64,000 bases of DNA from an uncultured Phycisphaerales bacterium (GTDB lineage Bacteria > Planctomycetota > Phycisphaerae > Phycisphaerales > UBA1924), in assembly GCA_937995595.1 (NCBI GenBank), contig CALKJW010000020.1, positions 47,096 to 111,095 on the forward strand, given 5' to 3'. The notes below the pieces were generated by a model, which saw only the letters and a program-made list of their open reading frames with translations, was not told the origin of the DNA and ran no database searches. Shown here in pieces: positions 18,035 to 27,132 of the stretch. Each line of letters starts with the position of its first letter. The first letter of the stretch is position 1. The position numbers and the translations under genes were made by a program.

Positions 18035-18774
18035 GTCCGGCTCGCTCCGGCAGGTCCCCGGGGCGCACAGCACGCGGCGCGTGACTCGATCTCGCGGAGG
18101 AGAAACGGCGCGAAGTCGGCCTTGGTCATTGCGCCCGGCGTGCGGTGCTGCGAACCGTCGCGACCGAGGACCACGGCCTCGATGGTCTCGGCGTCGATCG
18201 TCGCCAGCGGGTTGGCGACGATCAGGTCAAGGCCCTTGCGGTGCAGTTTGGAGGCGGCCGATTCGAGCAGGCGGTCGGCGGGCTCGAGCGCAAAGCCGAC
18301 GACCAGTTGGTCGTCGCGCTTCGTCGCCGCGACGCCGGCGAGCAGATCGGGCGTCGGTTCCAGTTCGAGCGTGAAGGTCTGGTTCATGCGCTTGAACTTG
18401 CCGCCGAGGATCTCTGGGGTGGTTCTGGGCCGGTAGTCGGCAACCGCCGCGGCCATGACGAGCACGTCGCAGGCCGGCATGGCCGCGCGGAGCAGGGCGT
18501 CGAGTTCGGCGGTTGTGCGGAACCGCCGGACGATCACCCGCGAATCGGAGGGCATCTGCGAGGTGGGCCCGAGCAGCAGAGTGACCGCCCAGCCGTGTTT
18601 CGCGGCGTGGTCGGCCAGCGCGATGCCCAGTCGGCCGGAGGACCGGTTCCCGATGAACCGGACGGCGTCGATCGGCTCGTGCGTGGGCCCGGCGGTGATG
18701 AGCAGCCTGCGGGGCGTATCGCCGGCGCGGGTTGAAGGAGGTATCGGAACGGACAGGGAGTGCGGCGGGGACAA
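18031..18774 (-). CDS. coaB: Phosphopantothenate-cysteine ligase domain (CoaB) protein
   Basis: Encodes 247 residues from TTG 18774. That start is supported by GGAG 7 nt upstream and a possible -10 TATCAT at 18835-18830; the frame stays open to 18885 but the extra residues look non-coding. The domain opens L-L-I-T-A-G-P-T-H-E-P-I-D-A-V-R-F-I-G-N-R-S-S-G-R-L-G, the CoaB CTP/phosphopantothenate site, and continues with D-V-L-V-M-A-A-A-V-A-D-Y and K-x-x-G-L-D-L-I-V-A-N. The usual N-terminal flavin decarboxylase (CoaC) half is absent, so decarboxylation must come from another gene. Coupled to the RluA fusion downstream. Confidence 0.85.
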   Translation of the reverse strand: MSPPHSLSVPIPPSTRAGDTPRRLLITAGPTHEPIDAVRFIGNRSSGRLGIALADHAAKHGWAVTLLLGPTSQMPSDSRVIVRRFRTTAELDALLRAAMPACDVLVMAAAVADYRPRTTPEILGGKFKRMNQTFTLELEPTPDLLAGVAATKRDDQLVVGFALEPADRLLESAASKLHRKGLDLIVANPLATIDAETIEAVVLGRDGSQHRTPGAMTKADFAPFLLREIESRAACCAPRGPAGASRT

Positions 18775-18961
18775 GGGGTTGCTCCGTGGCGGGCGGCCGG
18801 CGGCGCGTCCCGTAGGAATGAGATGCCCGATGATAGCGCGGGGGCGTCGCGGCCCGACCCATTGGAGCGCGCGGGGCCGTCGCATCCGCTAGTATCCCCG
18901 CCCGGCGCGGCCCGCGTGGGCCGCGGCACGGGCGACAGGCACAGGAAGTTGTCGAGACTCC

Positions 18962-20713
18962 ATGGCACGATCACGCAAGAAGATCGGCGAGATCCTCATC
19001 GGCATGGGCGTTGTCACGCAGCGCCAGGTTGAGGACGTGCTCATCAAGACCAAGGCCAGCGGCAAGCGCATCGGCGAGGCGCTGGTCGAGGCCGGGCTGG
19101 TGAAGGAAGAACAGGTCGCCAAGGCGCTGGCCAACCAGTACGGCATGGAGTACGTGGACCTGTCGGCGCAGGGCGTGGCCTCGCAGATCGACGCCAAACT
19201 CATCCCCGAGGACCTCATCAAGAAGCACCTGATCCTCCCGATGTCCAAGGCGGGCGGGCGGCTGCAGTTGATCGTCCACGACCCGATGGACCTGGAACTG
19301 ATGGACATGCTCCGGTTCCGGCTCAACGTGGAGATCGAGCCGCGGATCGCGGCCAAGGGGCAGATCAAGTCGTTCATCGAGCGCATGGGGCAGCCGGGGG
19401 GCGGGCCGGGGCAGGCCCTGCCGCGGATGGTCGCGGCCAACGAGTCGCTGGTCACCGAATCGATCGACCGGACGATCGACCGCTCGGTGGACCGGTCGAT
19501 GGACAAGTCGATCGACGTGGCGGGCGAGGAAGCGCCGATCGTCAAACTGGTGACGCGCATTCTCGTCGAGGCGGTGAAGATGCGCGCGTCGGACATCCAC
19601 ATCGAGCCGATGGCCGACCGGGTCCGCCTGCGCTACCGCATCGACGGCGAGTGCATGGAGCGCGACAACCTGCCCCAGCGCATGCAGAACTCGGTGCTCA
19701 GCCGCGTGAAACTGATGGCGGGCATGAACATCGCCGAGAAGCGCGTGCCTCAGGACGGGCGCATCAAGATCCCGGTCGACGACGTGTTCATCGACTTCCG
19801 CGTGTCGGCGTGCCCGGCGTACCACGGCGAGAGCGTGGTGCTGCGTATTCTGCGTCCCGACTCGGTGAAGATCGGCCTTGTGAACCTCGGCTTCGAGGAG
19901 GACAACCTCGCGATCTTCAACCGGATCATCCGCCGGCCCAACGGCATCTTCCTGGTGACCGGCCCGACCGGCTCGGGCAAGACGACGACGCTGTACAGCG
20001 CGCTGGACGTGCTGAACCGTCCCGACCGCAAGATCATCACCGCCGAGGACCCCATCGAGTACAACTTCGAGGGGATCAACCAGTGCCAGGTGAACGAGAA
20101 GATCGGGCTGGGGTTCGACAAGATCCTCCGCACGATGCTCCGCCAGGCGCCCAACATCATCCTGGTGGGCGAGATCCGCGACCGCGAGGTGGCCGAGATC
20201 GCGATCCAGGCCGCGCTGACGGGCCACCTGGTGTTCTCGACGCTGCACACCAACGACGCGCCCAGCGCGATCACGCGTCTGATCGACATGGGCCTCAAGC
20301 CGTTCCTCGTCGCCAGTTCGATCCAGGCGATCATGGCCCAGCGGCTCATCCGCGTGCTGTGCAAGGAGTGCAAGAAGATCGACCCGAACCCGGACCCCAA
20401 GTACCTGAACCTGATCGGCCTTCGGCCCGACGAGGCCGTGGGGCGGGTGTACCAGCCGATCGGCTGCCCGGTGTGCAACGGCACGGGGTTCAAGGGGCGC
20501 CAGGCGATCTTCGAACTCATGCAGATGAACTCGGAGATCCGCGAACTGGCGTTCAACATGGCGTCGATCTCGCAGATCCGTCACGCCGCGCTGGCCAACG
20601 GCATGCGGCCGCTGGTCGCCGACGGCAAGATCAAGGTCCTCAAGGGCGTCACGACGCCCGCGGAAATCGCCAAGATGGCGCAGATGGAGGGCATGGCCGA
20701 CATCGAGGCCTGA
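18962..20713 (+). CDS. pilB: Type IV pilus assembly / type II secretion ATPase (PilB/GspE), copy 1
   Basis: Encodes 583 residues. An N-terminal MshEN domain (residues about 1-150, with K-I-G-E-I-L-I-G-M-G and G-x-x-Y-V-D-L) is joined by an unusual linker of about 25 residues made of (S/T)-(I/V/M)-D-(R/K) units to the hexameric ATPase core. Walker A is G-P-T-G-S-G-K-T-T-T at about 334; the Asp-box E-D-P-I-E-Y and the G-E-I-R-D motif follow. Two C-x-x-C pairs (C-K-E-C, C-P-V-C) near 475-510 form the zinc site of GspE/PilB. A TAGTAT -10-like box lies at 18890-18895. It powers pilin or pseudopilin assembly. First gene of the pilus cluster. Confidence 0.93.
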   Translation: MARSRKKIGEILIGMGVVTQRQVEDVLIKTKASGKRIGEALVEAGLVKEEQVAKALANQYGMEYVDLSAQGVASQIDAKLIPEDLIKKHLILPMSKAGGRLQLIVHDPMDLELMDMLRFRLNVEIEPRIAAKGQIKSFIERMGQPGGGPGQALPRMVAANESLVTESIDRTIDRSVDRSMDKSIDVAGEEAPIVKLVTRILVEAVKMRASDIHIEPMADRVRLRYRIDGECMERDNLPQRMQNSVLSRVKLMAGMNIAEKRVPQDGRIKIPVDDVFIDFRVSACPAYHGESVVLRILRPDSVKIGLVNLGFEEDNLAIFNRIIRRPNGIFLVTGPTGSGKTTTLYSALDVLNRPDRKIITAEDPIEYNFEGINQCQVNEKIGLGFDKILRTMLRQAPNIILVGEIRDREVAEIAIQAALTGHLVFSTLHTNDAPSAITRLIDMGLKPFLVASSIQAIMAQRLIRVLCKECKKIDPNPDPKYLNLIGLRPDEAVGRVYQPIGCPVCNGTGFKGRQAIFELMQMNSEIRELAFNMASISQIRHAALANGMRPLVADGKIKVLKGVTTPAEIAKMAQMEGMADIEA

Positions 20714-20769
20714 CGCGCCGCCCGCTCGCTTTGTCTGTTCACCCCCAACGCACCACTGGAATCTGAACC

Positions 20770-21897
20770 ATGTCCGGCATCCAGATCGACCGCCTCCTCG
20801 ACACCGTCGTGAAGTTCGGCGCAAGCGACCTCCACCTGACCGTCGGCCGCCCGCCGACGCTGCGCCTGCACGGCCACCTCAAGAACCTTCAGACCAAGAT
20901 CCTCGACTCCGAGGACATGGTGTCGCTCATGAAGGCGATCACCAGCGAGCGGTCCCAGCAGGAACTGCAGGAAGAGGGCGGGTGCGACTTCGGCTTTGCC
21001 TACGGCGACGCGGCCCGCTTCCGCGTGTCGATCTTCCGCCAGCGCGGCGACCTGGCCATCGTGCTCCGCCAGATCCCCAACCGCCTCCTCACGTTCGAGC
21101 AGATCGGCCTGCCGGAAGTGATCCGCGACCTGGTGCGCCGTCCCCGCGGCCTGTTCCTCGTGACCGGGCCCACCGGCTCGGGCAAGACCACGTCGCTGGC
21201 GACGATGCTCGACTACGTGAACCAGAACTTCGACCGGCACATTGTGACGATGGAAGACCCGATCGAGTACTACCACTACCACAAGAAGTCGATCGTGAAC
21301 CAGCGCGAAGTCGGCAACGACGTGCCGAGTTTCGCCGAGGCGCTGCGGCGCGTGCTGCGTTCGGACCCGGACTGCATCCTCGTCGGCGAAATGCGCGACC
21401 TCGAGACGATCGAAGCCGCGATCCGTGCCGCGGAAACGGGCCACCTGGTGTTCGCCACGCTGCACACCACCGGCGCGGCCAAGACGATCGACCGCGTGGT
21501 GGACGCCTTCCCCGTCACCCAACAGAACCAGATCCGCGTGCAGTTGTCCACCTCGCTGATCGCCATCCTGAGCCAGGCGCTGCTGCCCCGGGTCGACACG
21601 CAGGGCCTGGTCGCCGCGTACGAGTTCCTGGTGGTCACCCCCGCGATCGCGAACCTGATCCGCGACAACAAGACCTTCCGCATCGACTCGATGATCCAGA
21701 CCGGCCGCAAGTTCGGCATGCAGTTGCTGGATGACCACCTGTGGTCGCTTTACACCCGCGGCATGATCGCGGCGGAAGAGATGATCGACAAGGCCAAGAA
21801 CCCGGCGGACCTGACCGACAAGGTCCACAAACTGGGGCGTACGGTCGGGCGCATCGAACTGGACGAAGCCGAGGAGGAGAAGGAAGCGAAGAAGTGA
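20770..21897 (+). CDS. pilT: Twitching motility / pilus retraction ATPase PilT
   Basis: Encodes 375 residues, the usual PilT size. Motifs are L-x-x-x-V-K-F-G-A-S-D-L-H-L-T-V-G at the N-terminus, Walker A G-P-T-G-S-G-K-T-T-S at 133, M-E-D-P-I-E-Y and V-G-E-M-R-D-L-E-T. It lacks the zinc Cys pairs of PilB, as expected. The presence of PilT argues that the cluster builds a retractable type IV pilus and not only a secretion pseudopilus. The C-terminus ends in a Glu/Lys-rich tail. Confidence 0.92.
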   Translation: MSGIQIDRLLDTVVKFGASDLHLTVGRPPTLRLHGHLKNLQTKILDSEDMVSLMKAITSERSQQELQEEGGCDFGFAYGDAARFRVSIFRQRGDLAIVLRQIPNRLLTFEQIGLPEVIRDLVRRPRGLFLVTGPTGSGKTTSLATMLDYVNQNFDRHIVTMEDPIEYYHYHKKSIVNQREVGNDVPSFAEALRRVLRSDPDCILVGEMRDLETIEAAIRAAETGHLVFATLHTTGAAKTIDRVVDAFPVTQQNQIRVQLSTSLIAILSQALLPRVDTQGLVAAYEFLVVTPAIANLIRDNKTFRIDSMIQTGRKFGMQLLDDHLWSLYTRGMIAAEEMIDKAKNPADLTDKVHKLGRTVGRIELDEAEEEKEAKK

Positions 21898-22115
21898 TGC
21901 CGACGGCCTGAACACCCATATTCAGGGATGACAAAGGGCGAGTTCATGCGATAACCGGATGAGGCGAATGTTTCGCTCGTCCAGTGTCGCATTCAAAAAA
22001 GCGTTGCAAAATTGGCCTAGTTTGGAACCGTTCGGTGTGTCCGGCCCGATAGGCTGGAGTGTGCAGCCCGAATGGGCGGCGGTGGCGCGCCGAGCGGTCG
22101 GAGGGTTGGAAGACG
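21898..22115. other. 218-nt AT-richer intergenic region before the second pilB
   Basis: Noticeably richer in A/T than its surroundings around 21985-22030, with TTGCAA at 22004-22009, so it probably carries a promoter for the second pilB. No -10 at the standard distance could be fixed, and a sigma-54 reading was weak. Confidence 0.3.
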
Positions 22116-23855
22116 ATGCCCGCGATTGACCCCGCAGAACTGAAGGGCCGGAAACTCGGCCGCGTGCTGACCAAGCTCGGCAAGGTGTCTCGCGAGCAGG
22201 TCCACGAGGCGCTGGCCATCCAGAAGACGCGCAAGGCGCCGATAGGCCAGTTGCTGGTCGAGTTGGGATACTGCACGCAGCGCGACGTGCTCGAGGCCCT
22301 CGCCGGGCAGGCGGGCATGGCCTACGTTGACCTTTCAAAGACCGAACTCCCGGACGAGGTGCGTGACTCGCTCGCGGCCGAAACGGTGCAGACCTATCAG
22401 GTCGTGCCCATCGAGTACAACCCTCGGAGCAAGCGGCTGAAGATCGCGATGAAGAGCGCGGACAACTTCCGCGCGGTCGACGACCTGCGGCTGCTGATGG
22501 GCTTCAACGTCGAGGCGGTCGTGGCCGACCCGGCGAGCATCGACGCGGTCATCAAGAAGCACTACGCCAAGGGCGAGTCGGTGACGGACGTGGTTTCTGC
22601 GCTCGCGGCGGACGACAAACTCAAGGGCCTTGCGGGCAAGGGCGGGCAGTCGATCGACCTCGACGCGGTGGTGGAGGCGTCGGAGGACAACAAGGTCATC
22701 AAACTGCTGAACCTGGTGCTGCTGCAGGCGATCAAGGACCGGGCCAGCGACATCCACTTCGAGCCCTTCGAGCACGAGTTCAAGATGCGGTACCGCATCG
22801 ACGGCGTGCTGTACGAGATGGTGCCGCCGCCCAAGCACCTGGGGCCGGCGATCACCAGCCGCATCAAGGTCATGTCGAACCTCGACATCGCGGAGCGCCG
22901 CCTGCCGCAGGACGGGCGCATCGAACTGGTGGTGGGGGGCGCGCCGGTCGATCTTCGCGTGAGCGTGCTGCCGACGATGTGGGGTGAGAGCGTGGTGATG
23001 CGCGTGCTGGACCGCAGCAACGTGAAGCTGCAACTGGACCGCATCGGCCTGCGGCCCGACGACCTGGCCAACTTCCGCAAACTGATCAACAAGCCCAACG
23101 GGATCGTGATCGTGACCGGGCCGACCGGCTCGGGCAAGACCACGACGCTGTACGCCGCGCTGCAGGAACTCAACGACGTCTCGACGAAGATCCTCACGGC
23201 CGAGGACCCGGTGGAGTACGACATCGACGGGCTGTGCCAGTGCCAGGTGAACGTGGAGACGGAGACGACGTTCGCGCGTCTGCTCCGCTCGTTCCTGCGT
23301 CAGGACCCGGACGTGATCCTGGTGGGCGAGATCCGCGACCTGGAGACGGGCATCATCGCGGTGCAGGCGTCGCTCACGGGCCACCTGGTGCTGAGCACGC
23401 TGCACACCAACGACGCGCCCAGTTCGATCCTGCGTCTGGTGGACCTGGGCATCGAGACCTTCCTCCTGACGGCGACGATCGAGGGCATCGTGGCCCAGCG
23501 CCTGGTGCGCACCATCTGCCCCAACTGCAAGGAGCGGTACGAGCCCAAGGAGGAGGAACTGATGGAGCTGGGCCTGCTGCCCGAGGACATCGGCGGCCGG
23601 CAGTTGTTCCGCGGGCGCGGGTGCGAGGCGTGCCACAACTCGGGGTACAAGGGGCGCATGGCCATCTTCGAGATCATGGCCATGACCGACACGCTGCGCG
23701 AACTGATCATGAAGAAGTCCTCGACCAACGTGCTGCGCGACCACGCCCGCAAGTCGGGCATGCGGACGCTGCGCGAGTCGGGCCTCCTGGCGATCTACGA
23801 GGGCCAGACGACCATCGACGAGGTGGTCCGCGAGACGCTGGCCGACGAGGTGTGA
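22116..23855 (+). CDS. pilB: Type IV pilus assembly / type II secretion ATPase (PilB/GspE), copy 2
   Basis: Encodes 579 residues from ATG 22116, with GGAGGG and GGAAG just upstream. Same architecture as the first copy: MshEN domain (residues about 1-150), ATPase core with Walker A at about 335, A-E-D-P-V-E-Y and V-G-E-I-R-D-L-E-T, and C-x-x-C pairs (C-P-N-C, C-E-A-C). The linker lacks the S-I-D-R units of copy 1. Placed directly before pilC, it is the likelier partner of that membrane platform; the first copy may serve a second pilin set or a different assembly state. Confidence 0.93.
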   Translation: MPAIDPAELKGRKLGRVLTKLGKVSREQVHEALAIQKTRKAPIGQLLVELGYCTQRDVLEALAGQAGMAYVDLSKTELPDEVRDSLAAETVQTYQVVPIEYNPRSKRLKIAMKSADNFRAVDDLRLLMGFNVEAVVADPASIDAVIKKHYAKGESVTDVVSALAADDKLKGLAGKGGQSIDLDAVVEASEDNKVIKLLNLVLLQAIKDRASDIHFEPFEHEFKMRYRIDGVLYEMVPPPKHLGPAITSRIKVMSNLDIAERRLPQDGRIELVVGGAPVDLRVSVLPTMWGESVVMRVLDRSNVKLQLDRIGLRPDDLANFRKLINKPNGIVIVTGPTGSGKTTTLYAALQELNDVSTKILTAEDPVEYDIDGLCQCQVNVETETTFARLLRSFLRQDPDVILVGEIRDLETGIIAVQASLTGHLVLSTLHTNDAPSSILRLVDLGIETFLLTATIEGIVAQRLVRTICPNCKERYEPKEEELMELGLLPEDIGGRQLFRGRGCEACHNSGYKGRMAIFEIMAMTDTLRELIMKKSSTNVLRDHARKSGMRTLRESGLLAIYEGQTTIDEVVRETLADEV

Positions 23856-23885
23856 CCGGAACGGAGAGGGGGTCGGAGACATCGC

Positions 23886-25181
23886 ATGCCGACGTTTCAA
23901 TACGAAGCGCTGAACGCCGCGGGCAAACCGCAGAAGGGCACCGTCGACGCCTCCTCGAGCGAGGAGGCGGTGCAGCGGATCAAGGCCCAGGGCTTCTTCC
24001 CCACGTCCGTGCGCGAGCAGAAGGCCAAGAAGGGCGCGGCGGGCGACGGGGCCGAGGCGCCGGCCAAGGCCAGGAAGAAGCAGAAGGAGTTGTCCTTCAG
24101 TTTCGGCAAGGTCAGCGCGAAGAAACTCACGCTCTTCACGCGCCAGTTGTCGACGCTTCAGGACGCGGGCCTGCCGCTGCTGCGCTCGCTGCAGATCCTC
24201 GAGGGCCAGCAGCGCCCCGGCAAACTCAAGAACATCCTGACCGACGTGTGCGAGGACGTCGAGGGCGGCTCGAGCCTGTCGGAGGCGATGGCCAAGCACC
24301 CCGCGGCGTTCGACAAGTTGTACACCAAGATGGTCGCCGCGGGCGAGGTCGGCGGCGTGCTGGACATCATCCTGCAGCGTCTGGCCGAGTTCATGGAGAA
24401 GGCCCAGCGCCTGAAGCGGAAGATCAAGGGCGCGATGGTGTACCCGTCGGTGGTGGTGTGCGTCGCGGTGGCGATCGTGACGTTCATCATGTGGTTCATC
24501 ATCCCGAAGTTCGAGGAGATCTTCCGCGACTTCGGCGTCGCTCTGCCCGCGCTGACGCGCTGGCTCATCGACACCTCGTCGTGGGTCGCGGGCAAGAAGA
24601 CCGGGCAGACGGTGCCCGGCGCGGTGTGGGTCTTCCTGACCCCGGTGTTCATCTTCGTGTTCGTGAAACTGGCGCGCAAGGCGACGCCCGGGCGGGCCGC
24701 GCTGGACACGCTGCTGCTGTGGACGCCGGTGTTCGGAAACCTGGTGAAGAAGAGCGTCACGGCCCGGTTCACCCGCACGCTGGGCACGCTGATCTCGGCG
24801 GGCGTGCCCATCCTCGAGGCGATGCTCATCACGCGCGACACCTCGGGCAACTACGTCTTCGAGAAGGCGCTGACGAAGGTGCACGACTCGATCCGCGAGG
24901 GCGAGTCGTTCGCCGACCCGCTGCGCGAGAGCAAGGTCTGCGACGCCATCGTGGTCAACATGATCGACGTCGGCGAGGAGACCGGCGACCTGGACGCGAT
25001 GCTCATGAAGATCGCGGACAACTACGACGAAGAGGTGGACGTCGCAGTCGCGGCGATGGTCGCGCTCATCGAGCCCATGCTCATGGTGGTGCTGGGCGTG
25101 ATCGTCGGCACCATCGTCGTCTCGATGTTCCTGCCGCTGGTCGCCATGATCGAGTCCCTCCAGCAAGGCGGTGCGGTGTGA
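23886..25181 (+). CDS. pilC: Type IV pilus / type II secretion inner-membrane platform protein (PilC/GspF)
   Basis: Encodes 431 residues. It begins M-P-T-F-Q-Y-E-A-L-N-A-A-G-K and has two T2SSF domains (about 80-205 and 280-405) with F-T-R-Q-L-S-T-L-Q-D-A-G-L-P-L-L near the first and F-T-R-T-L-G-T-L-I-S-A-G-V-P-I-L near the second. Three membrane helices lie near 195-215, 250-270 and 400-425. A Lys/Ala-rich insert (about 45-65) separates the N-terminus from the first domain. Its stop overlaps the GTG start of the next pseudopilin gene (GTGA). Confidence 0.94.
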   Translation: MPTFQYEALNAAGKPQKGTVDASSSEEAVQRIKAQGFFPTSVREQKAKKGAAGDGAEAPAKARKKQKELSFSFGKVSAKKLTLFTRQLSTLQDAGLPLLRSLQILEGQQRPGKLKNILTDVCEDVEGGSSLSEAMAKHPAAFDKLYTKMVAAGEVGGVLDIILQRLAEFMEKAQRLKRKIKGAMVYPSVVVCVAVAIVTFIMWFIIPKFEEIFRDFGVALPALTRWLIDTSSWVAGKKTGQTVPGAVWVFLTPVFIFVFVKLARKATPGRAALDTLLLWTPVFGNLVKKSVTARFTRTLGTLISAGVPILEAMLITRDTSGNYVFEKALTKVHDSIREGESFADPLRESKVCDAIVVNMIDVGEETGDLDAMLMKIADNYDEEVDVAVAAMVALIEPMLMVVLGVIVGTIVVSMFLPLVAMIESLQQGGAV

Positions 25182-26020
25182 GCCGACCCTTCTACGCCAT
25201 CCGCCGGCGCCGGGCGTTCACGCTCATCGAGGCGTCGGTCACCGTCATCATCATCGCCATGCTCGCCGGCATCCTGCTGCTGGCGGTGCGCAAGGGCGTG
25301 GTGGGCGCGCGCATCGCGGCGGAGCGGCAGCTGCTGTCGGCGATGAGCACGGGCGTGCAGGCGTTCCGCAACGACCACGGCTTCCTGCCGCCGCTGATCG
25401 ACGACCGGCTCGACAGCGCGGGCAACCCGGTGGGCTCCGTGCTGGATTCGCAGAACCGCCCGCGCGTGCGCGACGCGGACTTCCTCATGTACGCCGGAAC
25501 GTCGGACCCCAACGACCCGCGCTACAGCGTCTACGCGCTGCAGTGGTACATCATGGGCATGCTGGACGTTCCCGTCGCCGGTCGGCCGCTCGACGGCGCG
25601 ACCGGCCCCGGCTACACCGAGCCGCAGCGCGACGGCACGTTCGCCGGTCGCGGCAAGGTGTACCAGGCCAAGTTCGACGTCGGCCGCCTGGGCTCGCGGA
25701 ACAAGGTCAACATCGTGCAGGCCGACGAGGCCCGCATCAGCATCTCGGACCGCTGGGGGAGCAACATCCGCTACTACCGCTGGAAGCCGCAGTACGGCGC
25801 GGACGGTCAGGTGTCGCAGTACCTCGTGCCGCGGGCCGTGGGCGACCACCGCACCAACGCCGAGGTGCGCTCGGCCGAGTACGCGATCGTGAGCCTCGGC
25901 CCGGACCAGCGGACCGACGAGCGCCGGCCGCTGCCGACGGCGGGGACGGTGACCGCCGCGACCGACCCCGCCGCGCTGGACGAGTCGGTGCGCGACGACC
26001 TGGTGGAGACCGGCCGATGA
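25178..26020 (+). CDS. Prepilin-like (pseudopilin) protein 1
   Basis: Encodes 280 residues from GTG 25178, overlapping the pilC stop. The N-terminus R-R-R-R-A|F-T-L-I-E-A-S-V-T-V-I-I-I-A-M is a class III prepilin leader with Ala in place of Gly before the cleavage site and the conserved Glu at +5. A hydrophobic helix follows, then a globular domain of about 240 residues rich in Asp/Gly/Tyr with no catalytic motif. Likely a GspG/H-like major or minor pseudopilin. Its stop overlaps the next start (ATGA). Confidence 0.85.
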   Translation: MSRPFYAIRRRRAFTLIEASVTVIIIAMLAGILLLAVRKGVVGARIAAERQLLSAMSTGVQAFRNDHGFLPPLIDDRLDSAGNPVGSVLDSQNRPRVRDADFLMYAGTSDPNDPRYSVYALQWYIMGMLDVPVAGRPLDGATGPGYTEPQRDGTFAGRGKVYQAKFDVGRLGSRNKVNIVQADEARISISDRWGSNIRYYRWKPQYGADGQVSQYLVPRAVGDHRTNAEVRSAEYAIVSLGPDQRTDERRPLPTAGTVTAATDPAALDESVRDDLVETGR

Positions 26021-27132
26021 ACTCGACACGCCCATCCCGCGGCGGGCTGCGATCGGCGTTCACGCTGATCGAGATGCTCGTGGTGATGATCATCATCGTG
26101 ATCCTGCTGGGGGTCGCGGTGCCGAGTTTCCAGGCGATCCTGAACAGTTCCGAGTCGGCGCTGGCCGAGTCGATGCTGAAGGCGGGGATGCGCGCGGGTC
26201 GCGACGCCGCGCTGCGTTCGAGCGGCGACCGCGACAGCGCGGTGGTGTTCTTCTTCGAGCCCGGCGGCCAGTGCAGCATGGTGGTCTGCGTGAAGGCCGG
26301 CACGCTGCTGGACGAGGACGGCGCGGGCAACGTGGTGGCTCGCGACGTGTTCGCGCCCTCCCCGGTGAACCAGCCGATCCAGTTGCCGCGGGGCTGGTCG
26401 GTGCGCGGGTACGCGCCGGCGTACTCGATCGGCGTGTCCAACGACGTGACGCAGGACCCCAACCACCAGTGGTACGAGAGCAACGCGGGACGGCCGCTCA
26501 ACTCGCAGGAGGGCAACTGGGTCTTCCCGGAGACGGGGTTCTACAACACGAACAGTCCCGACGACGGGTTCAACCGCCAGTCGTTCATGGTGCGGTTCCA
26601 GGCGGGCTCGGGGATGGTGAAGATCGCCGACACCTCGACGGTGCTGGTGGTCGCGCCCGGTCCGTACGCGTCGTGGCGCGGGTCGGGCGTGTTCTCTCTG
26701 CACCGGGCCGACCAGGCCGAAGACCTGACGAAGTTCGTGCAGCGCGTGCTGACGGCCCCGACGTCGCTCACCGACGCGCAGCGCCGGCAGTTGATCGGCC
26801 TGCGCGCCAGCGACAGCGTGCTGTGCCGCGCCGTGTCGCAACTGGTGCTGTACCAGGAGCGGGCGCTGGCGGGCGGGCTGGGCGTGCGTCCGGACCGAGA
26901 GACGGGCAGCCTGTACCGGCCGTTTGTCATCGGCACGTCGTCGGCGCCCGAACTCGTGGCGGGCGCGAGCGTGACGGCGCGGAACATCAACCGCTGGGTC
27001 ACGGGCGACACGAACCTGGACGGCCGGCACCGCTCGTACAACGGCGCCAACCGCGAGGACGAGCCCGACACCCGCGTGTTCGCGCTCGACCGCGCGACCG
27101 GCGCGCTGCAGCAGGTGGAGGTGGAGCCATGA
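26017..27132 (+). CDS. Prepilin-like (pseudopilin) protein 2
   Basis: Encodes 371 residues, coupled to the preceding gene by ATGA overlap. The leader L-R-S-A|F-T-L-I-E-M-L-V-V-M-I-I-I-V-I-L again has Ala at -1 and Glu at +5. The large C-terminal region (about 330 residues) has no recognised domain; its size exceeds typical GspH pseudopilins. Probably a minor component of the pilus or pseudopilus tip. Confidence 0.83.
   Translation: MNSTRPSRGGLRSAFTLIEMLVVMIIIVILLGVAVPSFQAILNSSESALAESMLKAGMRAGRDAALRSSGDRDSAVVFFFEPGGQCSMVVCVKAGTLLDEDGAGNVVARDVFAPSPVNQPIQLPRGWSVRGYAPAYSIGVSNDVTQDPNHQWYESNAGRPLNSQEGNWVFPETGFYNTNSPDDGFNRQSFMVRFQAGSGMVKIADTSTVLVVAPGPYASWRGSGVFSLHRADQAEDLTKFVQRVLTAPTSLTDAQRRQLIGLRASDSVLCRAVSQLVLYQERALAGGLGVRPDRETGSLYRPFVIGTSSAPELVAGASVTARNINRWVTGDTNLDGRHRSYNGANREDEPDTRVFALDRATGALQQVEVEP

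Noticed and set aside
22010-22028. Sigma-54 promoter before the second pilB (TTGGCC...TTGGA)
   Set aside because: The -12 GC element is absent at the needed spacing.
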